From Bolinopsis microptera (taxonomy: Eukaryota > Ctenophora > Tentaculata > Lobata > Bolinopsidae), in the NCBI RefSeq assembly GCF_026151205.1, contig NC_087072.1, positions 19,744,103 through 19,808,102 on the forward strand: 64,000 bases of DNA, written 5' to 3'. The notes under the pieces were generated by a model. That model was not told where the DNA came from. It saw only the letters and a program-made list of their open reading frames with translations, and searched no databases. The position numbers were made by a program, and so were the translations under genes. This document shows, piece after piece, positions 35,801 to 47,030 of this stretch. How positions within the stretch are numbered: the stretch's first letter is position 1; every line of letters starts with the position of its first letter.

Positions 35801-38800
35801 TTGTATAGGCTTAAAGACAATGCCTGCTAGTAAAAAAGCTGAGCCGCACAAACCTGCGACTAAGTAGGTTCCTGGTAGAAGTGTTTTTGCGGAGAGTTTC
35901 TCAAACAGTTCATCCTGTTTGGGAGATTGCCACTTTTTCCTCTCTTGGTATCTGGGGGATATGAGTTCCTCATCATTCTTAGGAGCGCCCCATTTCTTGC
36001 GTTCCTTCCCAGACGAAGCGTCCTGATATTATAGGGTGTGTTCAATATTGAGGACAATTTAGTGGACAGTTTACAGTACCCGCGCTATTATAGCCTATAC
36101 TAATCGATACTCTAGCAGATCGACATTCAAATCGATTACAGCGAGTGTAAAGTGAATGATAATTTGCATTTGCCAAAACATGTGGAAGTAGAGATATAAT
36201 GCAGATTCAAAATCAGGAGGGAAACGTGCGAGAAACCAATGGCAACTCTCAAATTAACTAATGGCTGTAAAATTTACTCACCGACCCATCTGAATCCGGT
36301 TTACCGAGAGCATCTTTCCCGATGAAAACCACATCTGCCTGATTCTTGTCCTTAACAAAAGTCCCACTCCTCTTTTTGTCCTCCTTCACAACAAAAGCTG
36401 GCACATTTCTATCAACTTCTCCAGGTTCCTTAGGCATTATTTCTTCTTTTGGTATCTGTGGAGGCTGTTCTGTGTCAGTTAAAGCGTCCCCAGCCGTGAC
36501 ACATGACTCGAACTTATTGGCCACTTTGCTGGGCCTAATAGGCCTGTAATCAGGGCTGGGTTTGGGGGCATCGCTATTTCCCTGTTTGGCTGAGTTAGCG
36601 GGGTTATCTGATGATTTGGCAGGAATTTCGGGAGTTTTAGCAGGAATTTCAGGTGTTTTAGAGGGTGGAATTTCTGGAGATTTAGAAATAACAGGGCCTT
36701 CTTCTCTTCTCTTTCTCCGTTTTTCAAGCTGAGCTTTGAGTAGAGCGGCTTTCTCGTCGGCCTGTTTCTGGGTTATTTAAACACTTAGTTCACTGACACA
36801 TGACATACCAACATACCAAGACCATGTTAACTTCAGAAAGAATACATTATGTAAATTGCGTTTATCTTGATACCAGTAAAACTGAACGAATGACGAGAGT
36901 ATAACCTCAGTTTCAGATTACTCTTACAGAAAGTTACCTTCAGCGCAAGTATTTTCTTTCTCCGCTGTTCAGGATCATACTCCGATGGAGGTCCATCATG
37001 CTTTTGCTTATTATTTTGTCGTTCAGCGAAGTTATTCCTGGAATGCAGATGAAAGTCAAGCAGACATTATTTGTACATCGATACAAACTATTTTAAACAA
37101 GTATTGCAGTATATAATGGAACCTGATATGATTGAAATAATGAGAACACACTTTCTGATAGCGTCAAGTTTTTCAAGGTATTCCTTTTCCTTTTGATTTC
37201 GTCCAGGTATCGCGAATGGTGGACGGGGGTCACGATGGTTCATTGGCATTGCACTGCCTTCTACTTTAGGGGGGCCTGAAATAATCATTAATGTGTCGGC
37301 GAGCGTGATTCATCGGTTTGAAATTTATGGGCGATAAAGTTTATAGGAAAAAAAAGCCAACCGTTTTTGGCGGGATTAATCTTGTAGTTCCAGTCATTCA
37401 CAGCCCATGGTGCTTGAGCTGGTTCCCTCCGCTCTGCCGCGACCCGGTGCTTATTCGCCTCCGCTTCTCGCTTCCTGTTCAGGAACTCCTGGATAATCTG
37501 TTCCCGCTCATTTTCACTTACAACCGGTTTGTGGTCTTCATCACGTGTAACTCTGCAATTCAGGGAAAACATGATTAACAAAAGCAGATCTGCGAGTAAA
37601 CACTAAACAAGCGCACAATCCTTCTTGTAAAAGGCAATTGCAGTTTACATTTCAGCTTGCAGAGCGATGCATAAGATAGCTCAATTGTTTAACTTAGCAT
37701 TTTTTAGTTTCCCACAATAAGTTTTATATAACAAAGATAGCAATGTGCATGAGATTGGAGTGGGAATGTGAGACAGAACTTATTCAAGTATCTCCGGCTA
37801 GTTAAAGTTTTGCATGTCACTGATCTCTGATATTCTCTTAAACCAGTCCCAGTCCAGTTAGACTTTTAAAATCTGGGCAAAATCTGGTTGAAGTAAACAG
37901 GAACTGATTTTCACTTTATGGGCCACAAAAATAGGAATCAAGATTTATTAGGGTACCCACATGTTTTCTTTATCATCCAGTTTAGCTTTTTTAGGTTCTG
38001 GATCCACCATGTGACTAATCCAATCCTTCTGTGCCCCAATAGCATTCCTCATTAGCTGGGCTTTCTAAAAGTGCTTCTTTGTACATAGTTACTCAAATTT
38101 AGATAAATCCTAAATCTGGTTCTAGTAAATAATTTAAATTTCCAACAAAGGAGTAAAATACATCGCCCAACGCATAGCTAATCACAGCAACTTTCTAATC
38201 TGCTTTCTTGAACTGTTGATACCTTTTGTTTGTCCTGAAGTTCTGCCTGCTTGGCACGGACATCTTTTAGTTGTTTTTCTCTGTTCTCCAGATCAGCTTG
38301 ACGCTGTTTTCTCTTATCAATCTCGTCTTGTAAGTGCTGAGGGGAAAAGTTAAATGTTCTAACTAGTGATCTACCTGTTACAGCAGCTCGAGCAACGCCC
38401 AACGGTTACAATTTACATGAAGCAAGCAACATCATTTAAGGAAAAAGATGAATGGTAGCGACGGTTATCATTAATGAGAATATTATTAAACATGTTTGAA
38501 TCCATGCAAATGTAAGAGTACCTTATTTTTGTTGTTTCCGATATTTTTCCTGGCACAAACTTTATTCTGTTTAGGAAAAACCTGTTGATGTTTTTAACAT
38601 GCAAAAGATAGCTAATTTATAAGAAATTAACATTGATCACGTGCTTTTTTGCAGAAAATGATAAATAAATAGGCAAAAATGTTTAATCAGCCATACGACA
38701 TCATGCGAAATTAATAATACTTCAAAAAATAAGTTCCAAAAACAATCGAGTAACGGATCATGTCTTATTATAAAACTCAGCACCAAGTTTCAAACCTTCT

Positions 38801-41800
38801 CTCTCTCCATCCTCTCTTTCCTCTGTTTCTCTCTCAGTTCAGTGAGCTTTGCAGCTGCACTCTTCGGTCTCACTCCCGCATTTACTGCTCCGTAGATCTT
38901 TGCGGGATTGTGTCTCACAGCTGTAGAACAGGTAAGTGTTTTATAGGTAGGATAGCCCTGGCACTGCGAAAGCCACCCCTAGGGTGGTCATTAACCATCC
39001 TTACTTTCCAAATGGCCGATCTTGGCAGAAATCTTATAATTGCAACCAAATAAAATGGATCAACTTAATTTTTTCCACTAATATTTTGAAAATTGTCAGC
39101 TTGAAATTCTGGGTTTGATAAATCGATTGATTTTCTGTTTTGTTTTCTAATAGAGGAATGAACATTATTATAGTATGATTTAATATTCCCAATATTATTA
39201 TGATGTGTAATAACGTCAGTTCAACAGCTTAACAAGTCCACATTTATCACTACGTAACCACTAGTTATTACACATGCTTCAACGTTACGTCATGTTTACA
39301 TTAATAAGCATGTATTGATCAATAAGCTGTTCGTTTGAGAATAAAGTCACTGGAGAATAAAAATACTGGACTGTAGACTTGATTATTAGTTGGGAAGTGA
39401 ATCTAGAGCTAAAGAAGAAGGAGCATAACATTTTTGTTATTGTTACGACTTCAAAAGATGAAGAATTTCATTTCCTCATAGATCTTTAGTGTGTCCTTTA
39501 TCAACTCACCCGGTGGAGGACCGAATGCTGATTTAGCAGGATTATTCTTCTCTGGATTCTTCATTAGAACCATGTTACGGTGTAGAACTGTGTGACTGAA
39601 CTCCTCTTGGAGGATATCATCAGGTAGGAACTTCTTCACTCGCTCGAAAATGAACGGCATTCGCAGGATAGCATTTATCGAGGGACGAGCACTGAGGAGC
39701 GAAGTTTTACGTTTTAGACCTAAGCTCTATAGCAAGGAAACAGCGAATTGTGTGATAGTTTAAAATTATGAGATGATTCGAATGCTACATCAAATTTAGT
39801 AAAGACAAACATAAACAAAGATAAACATAAACAAAGATAAAATCAGACACAAAAGATGCAATATTGTCGATCATCTATAAAGTAAACCAACCTAGGAGCA
39901 CGTTCAAATAGTTTAGAGATAAGACCCCTGAGGTTCCTGCTGTATCTAGTACTGACGGGAGGGTAGTTTCCTCTAACTATCTTCATCACCAGATTCTTCA
40001 TGTTCCCCGCTTCAAAGGCGTGTTTTAGTGTGGCTAGCTCGTATAGCACACAACCTAGCGCCCACACGTCGCTAAAAGGGAATGTTAATGTTATATTCTT
40101 CATACCTCAACCAGTCATCTTGTTGGCCTACAGCAGCGACCATTCGGCCAATCATATGACCACAATTCGGTGTCACGTGTGATAACTAACTTATATCACC
40201 TCCCCAGCCACAGTGGTCTAGTCAGCTCGGTGGTCAATTAAAATATCAGTATTCAGTCGATAAGTTACTACACCATTCAAATAATCTATTCAAAATAAAG
40301 ATTAATTTGCGATTTGAATAATATCACTCATGCTCTTCTCTTGAAGAAAGAGGGCTCTCCAGGATCAGGAGTTTGCTCCACTTACCTCTTATTATTGTAT
40401 GGTCTATTCTCACAGATCTCAGGGCTGAGGTAGTAAGGTGTGCCAATACAAGTTCTAGCTAGCTCTGCTGTGTTACGCAGCACCCTGTCCAGATTATAGA
40501 TTAGATTTATTTGTAGTTGGGGGCGGAGGGGAGGGGGGGCGGGGGGCTAGTAGGTACATTCACTTATTCGTGCAACAAATCTTGAGGAAACCTAAAATGG
40601 TTTGTACACACACTTAACTTATATTAGATTTTAAACAGTACAGGTGTATACTGTATAACAATAAAACGAACTAACCTAGATATACCGAAATCTCCTAATT
40701 TAATGGTTAGTTTCCCATCAACGCTCGTTAGAAATATGTTCTGAGACTTGATATCCCTGTGTAGAATCTTACGGTCGTGCACGTGTTTGATAGCCAGACA
40801 AGTCTGTGCAAACCAATCCAAGATCTGAGGAGAAAGTTAGTAATGAAGAAGTAGACAAGAATCAAACTGAAACAATGGTTGATAATAGTAAACAGCATTA
40901 ATTTATTAATTCGTTCTGAGACATGTAAGCTGCTCAAGTGTGGATGATTACAAGCATAAATCTGAGTTTCGGACCTGTTCTTCGGAAAAAAGTTGACCTT
41001 TCTGTTGGTTTATTGTATTGAACATATCACCTCCTTCACAATAATCCATCACAATAGACAGTGACCCTGAAAGACGTGTTGTTATTAACAATTATTGAAT
41101 ATCACGCACATAACTTCATGAGACAAGTCTTCCCACGAGTACACACCACATAAAATAAACGTAACGTCACGTGACGGAGAATGATCTGAAAATCAGAGAT
41201 TTTGGCGGACATCAATACATTTTGTTAGATAATTCGAGTGATTTCCCAAAATTTCAAGTTGATTAAACACAAATTTTGGGAAATCACTTGAATTATCAAA
41301 TCAAACGTGTCTATAAACTTTAGAGTTCCTAGTTCAAAGCGTTCTCACTTATGGCGACAATAGTAAAAATCAATGAAATTTTGCGAAACTTTCAGAAATT
41401 CTAAGTTTGACCCATATCTATATTCTCTGATATATTTGTGAAATTCTGACACGAATTATTAAAGGATTGCGTGTGGGTAATTACTTTTGAGCCACCCTGT
41501 ATATATAAAGAAGGTACAGCCTTTCTTTAAAGACAACATGGTTGAGACTGAGTTTCCCAACATCTATTTACAGTTTTTTACTCCATTGATCACCAGCTGA
41601 GCTATTGTTCTCAACTCTACATTGTCATCCCCCGCAATATGTGCTTTTAAAAGGAGAGACATGATCGCCGACAAAAATATCAATTTTAGCACCATTTATC
41701 ACCTTTTCTCACATGACTGAGCTCTACATGGGGAGGCTATATCTCGCTGCTATATCTCGCTGCTGATACAATAAAATGATAAAACTAAAGATCAAAGAAA

Positions 41801-43772
41801 ACAAAAGAATAAAAATCGTTCCGGCTGGGGTTAAATACAAATTGATCATTTCAGCACTTTCAGTTTCTCTTTGCAAGTCTCTGCTCGATAAACACCTTGC
41901 ACTCGGGACTGGCTCCTGCAACGTTTCATTATTTTCAGTTTGGTTATAAAGCTCTACTTGGGACCTCAAGCTCAGGAGAATGGTTCATCTAAAGACGATA
42001 ACCACCCTCTTGAAGATAACTATCGCGCTGATAATATTTCCTGGTTCAAATAGCTGTTACAGCGAATACACTGTTGTAAATTCGGAACCCTTCCAAAAGT
42101 TCTCCCTACCTCCGGGGAACCAGTGTTGGGACTACTGTAAAGTTCTGGAGGATTGCCAAACTTTCATAATCTTACTGGACCAACTATCGGAGTGTTCATT
42201 GCACAAGGAAAGATTGAGTGAACTTGATTATCATACTGACTCAGAGTCGTTAGCTTTTATCCTAGATAAAAGATGTCTTTTCAGACGTTTTACTCGGGAC
42301 TCAGAGGAGACCATGAACAGGAGCCAGGAAACGGGGCTGGTTATCCAGAGTGCGGAAACAGGACAGTGCGTGGGGGTGAACATCACAGGATATGAGCGTC
42401 TCAACATCAAAAGAGCTATGGGATACCCACTGGTTTGGAGCTCAGCATGTGACCAAACCTGGGAGTTCAGGTCTGTGACGACCGACGGTCAGTCAGTTCA
42501 CTCTGGTTGCAAGAAAACAACAGTTCAGCTTAAGAACACCAATATTTGCATCACTTTGTTCATCTGGGTGGGGTTGACGATGCCTAAAGCATTCCTCAAT
42601 ACTTGTAAAACTGCGGAGGAAAAAGAGGAGCAAATATTGCTGCTCTGTCCCGCAGTGAGTGCTTTAGAAGGGGACGGGGTGTGGTCCCTGATGCAGTATC
42701 TTCCCCGATATAACTCCATCGCCCTAGTATCTCTTTTTTCCATCAATCGCACCACAACCCTGAACCGGGTCCGACTTTCTACTGGAAATGAACTAAAAGA
42801 TCCAACAGCTGCTTGTAGGAATGTAAAAGCAGAAAATGGGCGGGCACTGCTGGACGTGTCAGTCCCGGTATTCCTCCCTGGAGAGAGAATCACTGTAGAA
42901 TGCGATGAGGGATTCGGAGTGAGGGGTGACAAAGAAACTTATGACAACAGTTATATCACCACCTGCTCTGAGCACATGGATCTGGATCGGTGCTCTCCTC
43001 TACCTAAGAAAAGGGAACAGAGATGCTTTAACCTGGAGGATCTTGAGAGGAGTGAAACTAGTGACAGGGATCTTGGGACATTCTTGTTGGTTATTGTAGG
43101 GCTCACCCTATTTTTAGACCATTGATTGTTCATAAGTTTTGGACACGTGCACTTGTCTACTTTGAGTATGAAATCTTATATCAGACACGCTTTTTACATT
43201 TAACTTGATAGTTTCTTGTTCGGTATAAGTATACAAAATTCAAATTGAACACACATATTATTTGGAATGCAGTTTTTATAACTTTCAAAAATTATCCCGT
43301 GCTTGACTAAATAACTAAATAATTCTAGACCCAAAATATAATTTTAAATCAAATCAAACTGACCTTTCTCCTCAAAAGAATCCTGATAGGAGACGATATT
43401 GGGGTGGTTCATTTTGGCGAGCACACTCACTTCTTTTCTTGCCTCATCCTTTTCTTTCTGTGTCATCTGCAGATACATTTTGAGCCTTATTTCATTGTGC
43501 ATTATAATTATCTCGTTAAACCTTCGTCTGACAGTTTCCAGGTTTGTACTTATTTGATGTTGGATCAGTTAATGTATCAATAGGCTCATACATTTCCCCC
43601 GTAATATTATAATGAGAATGTGTGTTCAATTGCACCAATTTGATGAATAGCATACCTTTGATATTCCGATCTGTTTTATAACATATTTCTTTCCGTCACG
43701 TTTGCTCTTGACAAGAAGTGCTTTTCCAAAACTCCCTTCCCCGATGTGACGAATAACAGTGTACTGATCCAT
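32875..43772 (-). CDS. NEK1: NEK1-type NIMA-related Ser/Thr kinase
   Basis: Twenty-two exons in continuous phase encode about 1,308 aa: 43772-43656, 43466-43364, 41066-40975, 40824-40676, 40484-40386, 40071-39892, 39691-39510, 38920-38796, 38336-38223, 38064-37961, 37552-37362, 37275-37152, 37037-36938, 36767-36282, 36022-35854, 35526-35123, 34938-34660, 34394-33999, 33769-33661, 33556-33467, 33344-33184, 33027-32875. The kinase domain has [14 protein letters not shown] (catalytic Lys), [14 protein letters not shown] and [12 protein letters not shown]. Basic coiled-coil exons follow ([24 protein letters not shown]). A disordered acidic/proline middle includes about eight 7-aa KPTISPA units. 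The C-terminus contains [17 protein letters not shown] and ILHLVMAD, matching NEK1 rather than NEK3/4/5. NEK1 kinases act at centrosomes and cilia and in the DNA-damage response. The gene symbol is by family resemblance. Confidence 0.95.
35320..35465 (-). repeat. 21-bp coding repeat in the NEK1-like gene
   Basis: About seven or eight tandem 21-bp units encode KPTISPA or KPIVSPA on the minus strand, inside exon 16. The repeat stays in frame and expands a disordered Pro/Ser region. The plus-strand frames over it (repeating GFAGD) are shadows. Confidence 0.9.
40519..40546 (+). repeat. G-rich tract in a NEK1-like intron
   Basis: A 28-base run contains at least four G-blocks separated by single C or A bases, a pattern able to form a G-quadruplex. 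It lies in the intron between kinase exons 4 and 5, on the strand opposite the coding strand. It stands out against AT-rich flanks. Confidence 0.7.
41228..41297. repeat. 27-bp inverted repeat (hairpin) in NEK1-like intron 2
   Basis: Arms at 41228-41254 and 41271-41297 are reverse complements with one mismatch, separated by 16 bases. The dimensions are those of a small hairpin RNA precursor or a residual fold-back element. It lies in the same intron as the nested gene. Confidence 0.8.
41980..43125 (+). CDS. Secreted/anchored protein with PAN-like, ricin-B-like and sushi-like regions, nested in a kinase intron
   Basis: A single 381-codon frame from ATG 41980 lies entirely within intron 2 of the NEK1-like gene, on the opposite strand. 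The N-terminus has a signal peptide ending near SNSC. Residues about 25-105 are Cys-rich and PAN/apple-like ([14 protein letters not shown]). Residues about 120-260 contain [14 protein letters not shown] and ACDQTWEF, typical of a ricin-B/beta-trefoil lectin repeat. Residues about 280-345 look like a sushi/CCP module ([14 protein letters not shown]). The C-terminus is a short hydrophobic tail ([13 protein letters not shown]) without a cytoplasmic domain, suggesting a GPI anchor or a simple membrane tail. It is likely a cell-surface recognition or adhesion protein. The domain assignments are by eye and weaker than the overall secreted-protein call. The lack of introns suggests retroposition or recent origin. 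Confidence 0.75.
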   Translation: MVHLKTITTLLKITIALIIFPGSNSCYSEYTVVNSEPFQKFSLPPGNQCWDYCKVLEDCQTFIILLDQLSECSLHKERLSELDYHTDSESLAFILDKRCLFRRFTRDSEETMNRSQETGLVIQSAETGQCVGVNITGYERLNIKRAMGYPLVWSSACDQTWEFRSVTTDGQSVHSGCKKTTVQLKNTNICITLFIWVGLTMPKAFLNTCKTAEEKEEQILLLCPAVSALEGDGVWSLMQYLPRYNSIALVSLFSINRTTTLNRVRLSTGNELKDPTAACRNVKAENGRALLDVSVPVFLPGERITVECDEGFGVRGDKETYDNSYITTCSEHMDLDRCSPLPKKREQRCFNLEDLERSETSDRDLGTFLLVIVGLTLFLDH

Positions 43773-44126
43773 TGTACAACTAAGAGAAGCGTATCTGCTT
43801 TACTCGAATATGTGTATATATATTATATAAACGTAGTCTATCTATATATGGTGTTATTCTACTGCACCAGATATCATTCTCCCATCCTAGTTTAGGGTTA
43901 CAAATTAGCTGTGAAGTTAAAATTATTTGCAAATGATCACATTAACAACCATATAAGGAATAAAAGCAAAGCTAAGTTAATACACTGCGCAAGGCACTCT
44001 TTTGATGAGGTGAGGTATGGCTTAAGTTCAAGACGTTCACTATAACTCATCTCTAGTTTTTAACATCTGCCACCTGCGTTTATATATTGCCTCGAGAGTT
44101 GTTTGGACGGAATTATTGCTGCTGAA
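43773..44126. other. Shared upstream region of the NEK1-like and glycosyltransferase genes
   Basis: The two genes are divergent, so this roughly 350-bp AT-rich interval probably contains both promoters. A TATA-like TATATATATTATATAAA stretch lies at about 43814-43830. I cannot assign start sites. Confidence 0.4.
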
Positions 44127-45035
44127 ATGGAGTTTCATCCCTTCACAAAGATTTTGATGGTGATATCCTTACTTTTAGCTGCGTTTGTATTCTTAACTCA
44201 AAGACCTGTTGTTATCAGGGAAGAACTCTCTACATCACCAAAGATTTTTTTAAACCTTGACAAATTGGCAGTGAAAAAAGAGAAGTATTTTGCAGTATTT
44301 TTGATACCGACACTGCCTGGTAAAGTCAAAAACCGGAACACAATAAGAGAAACTTGGGCAAATTTTACAGCATGGGCAGCATCCGAATATATAGAGGAAC
44401 AATTCAAAAACTTCAAAATCATGTTTGTAGTAGGTAAAATAACTAAAAAACCTTATTCAGAAGAGTTTTTGGAAGAAGTTTCAACCCACAACGACATTTT
44501 TATTGCTTCTAATTTGGAAGAACACAGAACTGTTCTCAAATACAAAGTTTTGTGGGGATTGAAACGTAGTCAGCACCTCTATGACTACAAGTTCTTAATA
44601 AAAACTGACGATGACATACTAGTGAATCTCCCGATTGTGTTGGAAAAACTTAAGTCAATGGATAGTCACATGATGTACGGTGGTGAGTGCTTCATGGAGT
44701 ATGGTGGATTCGACGGTTATCCGAAGTGGAGATATTGCTCTGGAGGAGGGTACATTTTATCATATGATATAATTTCAGCAATGTTAAAACTAGATGATGA
44801 AGTACACCAGGTTCCTTTCAGACCAGAAGACGGCTATGTGGGATGGTTGGTCTACAATGTAAATAAAAACTTGAACTTTTCATTAAAAGTACCTAAAAGA
44901 TTTACTCACTGTCTGAAAACATATGGCTATAAGTGTGGGGTTTATGATCATTGGTTTTATCATTTTGTTAACAAACCTGAGCAAATGAAATCATTATTTC
45001 AAAATGTTAATACTAATTCAATAGTTGAGTGCTGA
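44127..45035 (+). CDS. Beta-1,3-galactosyltransferase-like enzyme (GT31)
   Basis: An intronless 302-aa frame starts at ATG 44127. It is a type II membrane protein: short cytoplasmic N-terminus, one signal-anchor helix (ILMVISLLLAAFVFL), then a lumenal catalytic domain. GT31 landmarks are in order: RNTIRETW (about 70-77), the metal-binding acidic triplet in KTDDDIL (about 159-165), YCSGGGYILS (about 203-212) and PEDGYVG (about 233-239). GT31 enzymes transfer galactose or N-acetylglucosamine from UDP-sugar in beta-1,3 linkage in the Golgi; the exact donor and acceptor cannot be told. Sequons such as NFT are present. Single-exon structure is common in this family. The length is near the usual 300-350 aa, so it looks complete. 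Confidence 0.9.
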   Translation: MEFHPFTKILMVISLLLAAFVFLTQRPVVIREELSTSPKIFLNLDKLAVKKEKYFAVFLIPTLPGKVKNRNTIRETWANFTAWAASEYIEEQFKNFKIMFVVGKITKKPYSEEFLEEVSTHNDIFIASNLEEHRTVLKYKVLWGLKRSQHLYDYKFLIKTDDDILVNLPIVLEKLKSMDSHMMYGGECFMEYGGFDGYPKWRYCSGGGYILSYDIISAMLKLDDEVHQVPFRPEDGYVGWLVYNVNKNLNFSLKVPKRFTHCLKTYGYKCGVYDHWFYHFVNKPEQMKSLFQNVNTNSIVEC

Positions 45036-45937
45036 TGTTTTGATGTAAGAATGGACCAGAGAGCATGGAGACTGGAGAGTTTTGCTTATTCCAATTTGAA
45101 CCATAATCATAAGTTGTAATTTATTCATCAAATTATATCACAGTTTATGATTTAAGCACAATATTAATTAAACATGATATTAAATATTTATATTGTTATC
45201 ACAATATGAAAAAACACATTGACAACTAATTAGAGAAACAAAATTTAGAGAAAGAAAAAATTTCTATCACTGGTATCAGATGCATGTCTATGGACATTGG
45301 ACATGAATGCTCCAAAACGAATTGAGATGGCTGAGATATGTGGGGATCTTAATTGACCCCAGATAGACCTATAAAATTACAATCCAATCAATTGTTCAAG
45401 CTTAAATTAACTGTTTAACCAAAATATGACCTTTATATCTAAAAATCATTGTCCTTTTATTTATATAAATGTTTAGGATGGATGTTGAGTAATATTTTTG
45501 TAATGAGCAGCTTCTAATTTAATTAGAAGATGCTTCTGGAGGGTTTGTTTGTTTGGGCCCGGACGGTGCCGGTGGTTCTAATGACCATTTACTAAAATAC
45601 ATAGATACAAAATACAATATAGTATAAATATTATAATCAGAAGTATTATAAATCCTATCCGTCCAAGTTAAACTTGAAGGGCGCTACACGCACGACGAAA
45701 ACTCCCTTTAATGTGAGCTGAAGTAGACTACTAGTAGTAGAGCTAGTAGCGCTTGAAATTGACAGAACTGAAAACGAAATCTGACAATTGTCGCGAAAAC
45801 TGACAGTTTTGTGTGCTCAAAGTGTCGAGAAATACTGACAGTGCAAGACTGGGCACACAAGAGTGAGTTAAAAACATCCTCCACACAACAAAAACTTGAA
45901 TACACTAATAATAATCAATTATTAAAAACACACAAGC
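45036..45937. other. Intergenic region downstream of the glycosyltransferase gene
   Basis: AT-rich 3' flank of the glycosyltransferase gene, then non-coding sequence adjoining the retrotransposon ORF1. No gene is supported. Confidence 0.4.
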
Positions 45938-46819
45938 TCATTCTGCAGTCTTATTAGTCTTATCAGTACTCTTTATAGCACCGTTTCTGATAAAGTGTAG
46001 CTTATCAGGCTGCTCAGTTACCAGTTTTTTCATGTCCCTGACGAGTTCTCTTTGCTTGGCTCTCTGTTCTGGAGATCGATCTGGGCTGATAAAAACAGTT
46101 TTAAACTTTTCCGTTGCTCGCAGGTTTCTCGATTTAGCGAGAATCTGATTAACAATTGTTGCACTTGCCGCAGTCACTTTAACTGGTCTCACAGCCTTGC
46201 CAGGTTTGAGCTTTCCGACTCTACTAGCTTCGATTCTGGGTTTCTCTCCGATTGCTGAGAACACTTCACTGACCACGGTGCTGAGCTCCTCATTGTCCTG
46301 CTCCGATAAACCAAAAATCATCAGATTTTTGTTTCGGTCTTCCTCCTGTACCACAGTTTTCACAGCTTTCTTGATCATTTCAGAACTGACAGGCTTCTGA
46401 GATTCTGGACAATTCGCCTGTAATACCGAGCTGAAGGATTGGAATTCAGCCTTGACAGACTCTCCGACTGACGATTTAACTGACGTCTGCAACGATTCCA
46501 ACTGTTCATTTTTGCAGGCTAGTAGTTCTGACTGCAGCTTAATGATGGTCTCCTGTGTCTCGAACATAAGATGTTTAACTGAGTTTGAGGCCATCTTGTA
46601 GTCCGTGGATACGACACCAGTAAACTCCTCCAAATATCTTAATGCATCGTGCAACAAGTCACACGCAGTGTTCTTGGTCATCTTCTTCACGCACGAAGGG
46701 GATAGTTGCTTCATTGCTGTGATCTCCATCTCGTACATAGCCTTACTGAGAAGTTCAACTGAGTCACCCCTTAACATGTTGATCTCCTTTTCACCATACT
46801 CGCTGGGCGGGATGGTCAT
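45938..46819 (-). mobile_element. Non-LTR retrotransposon ORF1-like protein
   Basis: An uninterrupted frame of about 293 aa starts at ATG 46819. The N-terminal half is helical and coiled-coil-like (IIKLQSELLACKNEQLESLQ). The C-terminal half contains RNKNLMIFGLSE, VGKLKPGKAVRPVKVT and FKTVFISPDRSPEQR. This RRM-like pattern is common in ORF1 (nucleic-acid-binding) proteins of CR1/L2/Jockey-type elements in marine invertebrates. No ORF2 follows in frame on the minus strand below it, so the copy is incomplete or solo. The frame is intact, which suggests recent insertion or domestication. A host coiled-coil protein is the alternative. Confidence 0.7.
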
Positions 46820-46916
46820 GGTCGTGTAACACGGTGATACACAAACCACTGTAGCTGCACGTTACAATCAACAGAGATAAGCACTAAGATAAGAGAGTAA
46901 GAAAAGAGCAACGTAT

Positions 46917-47029
46917 GCAATTAGTGTAATACTGAACTGAAACGTATGCAATTAGTGTAATACTGAACTGATTAGTGTAATACTGAACTGATTAGTGTAA
47001 TACTGAACTGATTAGTGTAATACTGAACT
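46917..47029 (+). repeat. 20-bp tandem repeat
   Basis: Five copies of ATTAGTGTAATACTGAACTG, the first two separated by an extra AAACGTATGCA segment that is itself duplicated. The array abuts the left end of the fold-back element at 47031. Confidence 0.9.
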
Positions 47030-47030
47030 C

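Noticed and set aside
42525..42932. 135-aa minus-strand frame inside the nested gene
   Set aside because: Shadow frame; the plus strand has a signal peptide, patterned cysteines and a complete frame.
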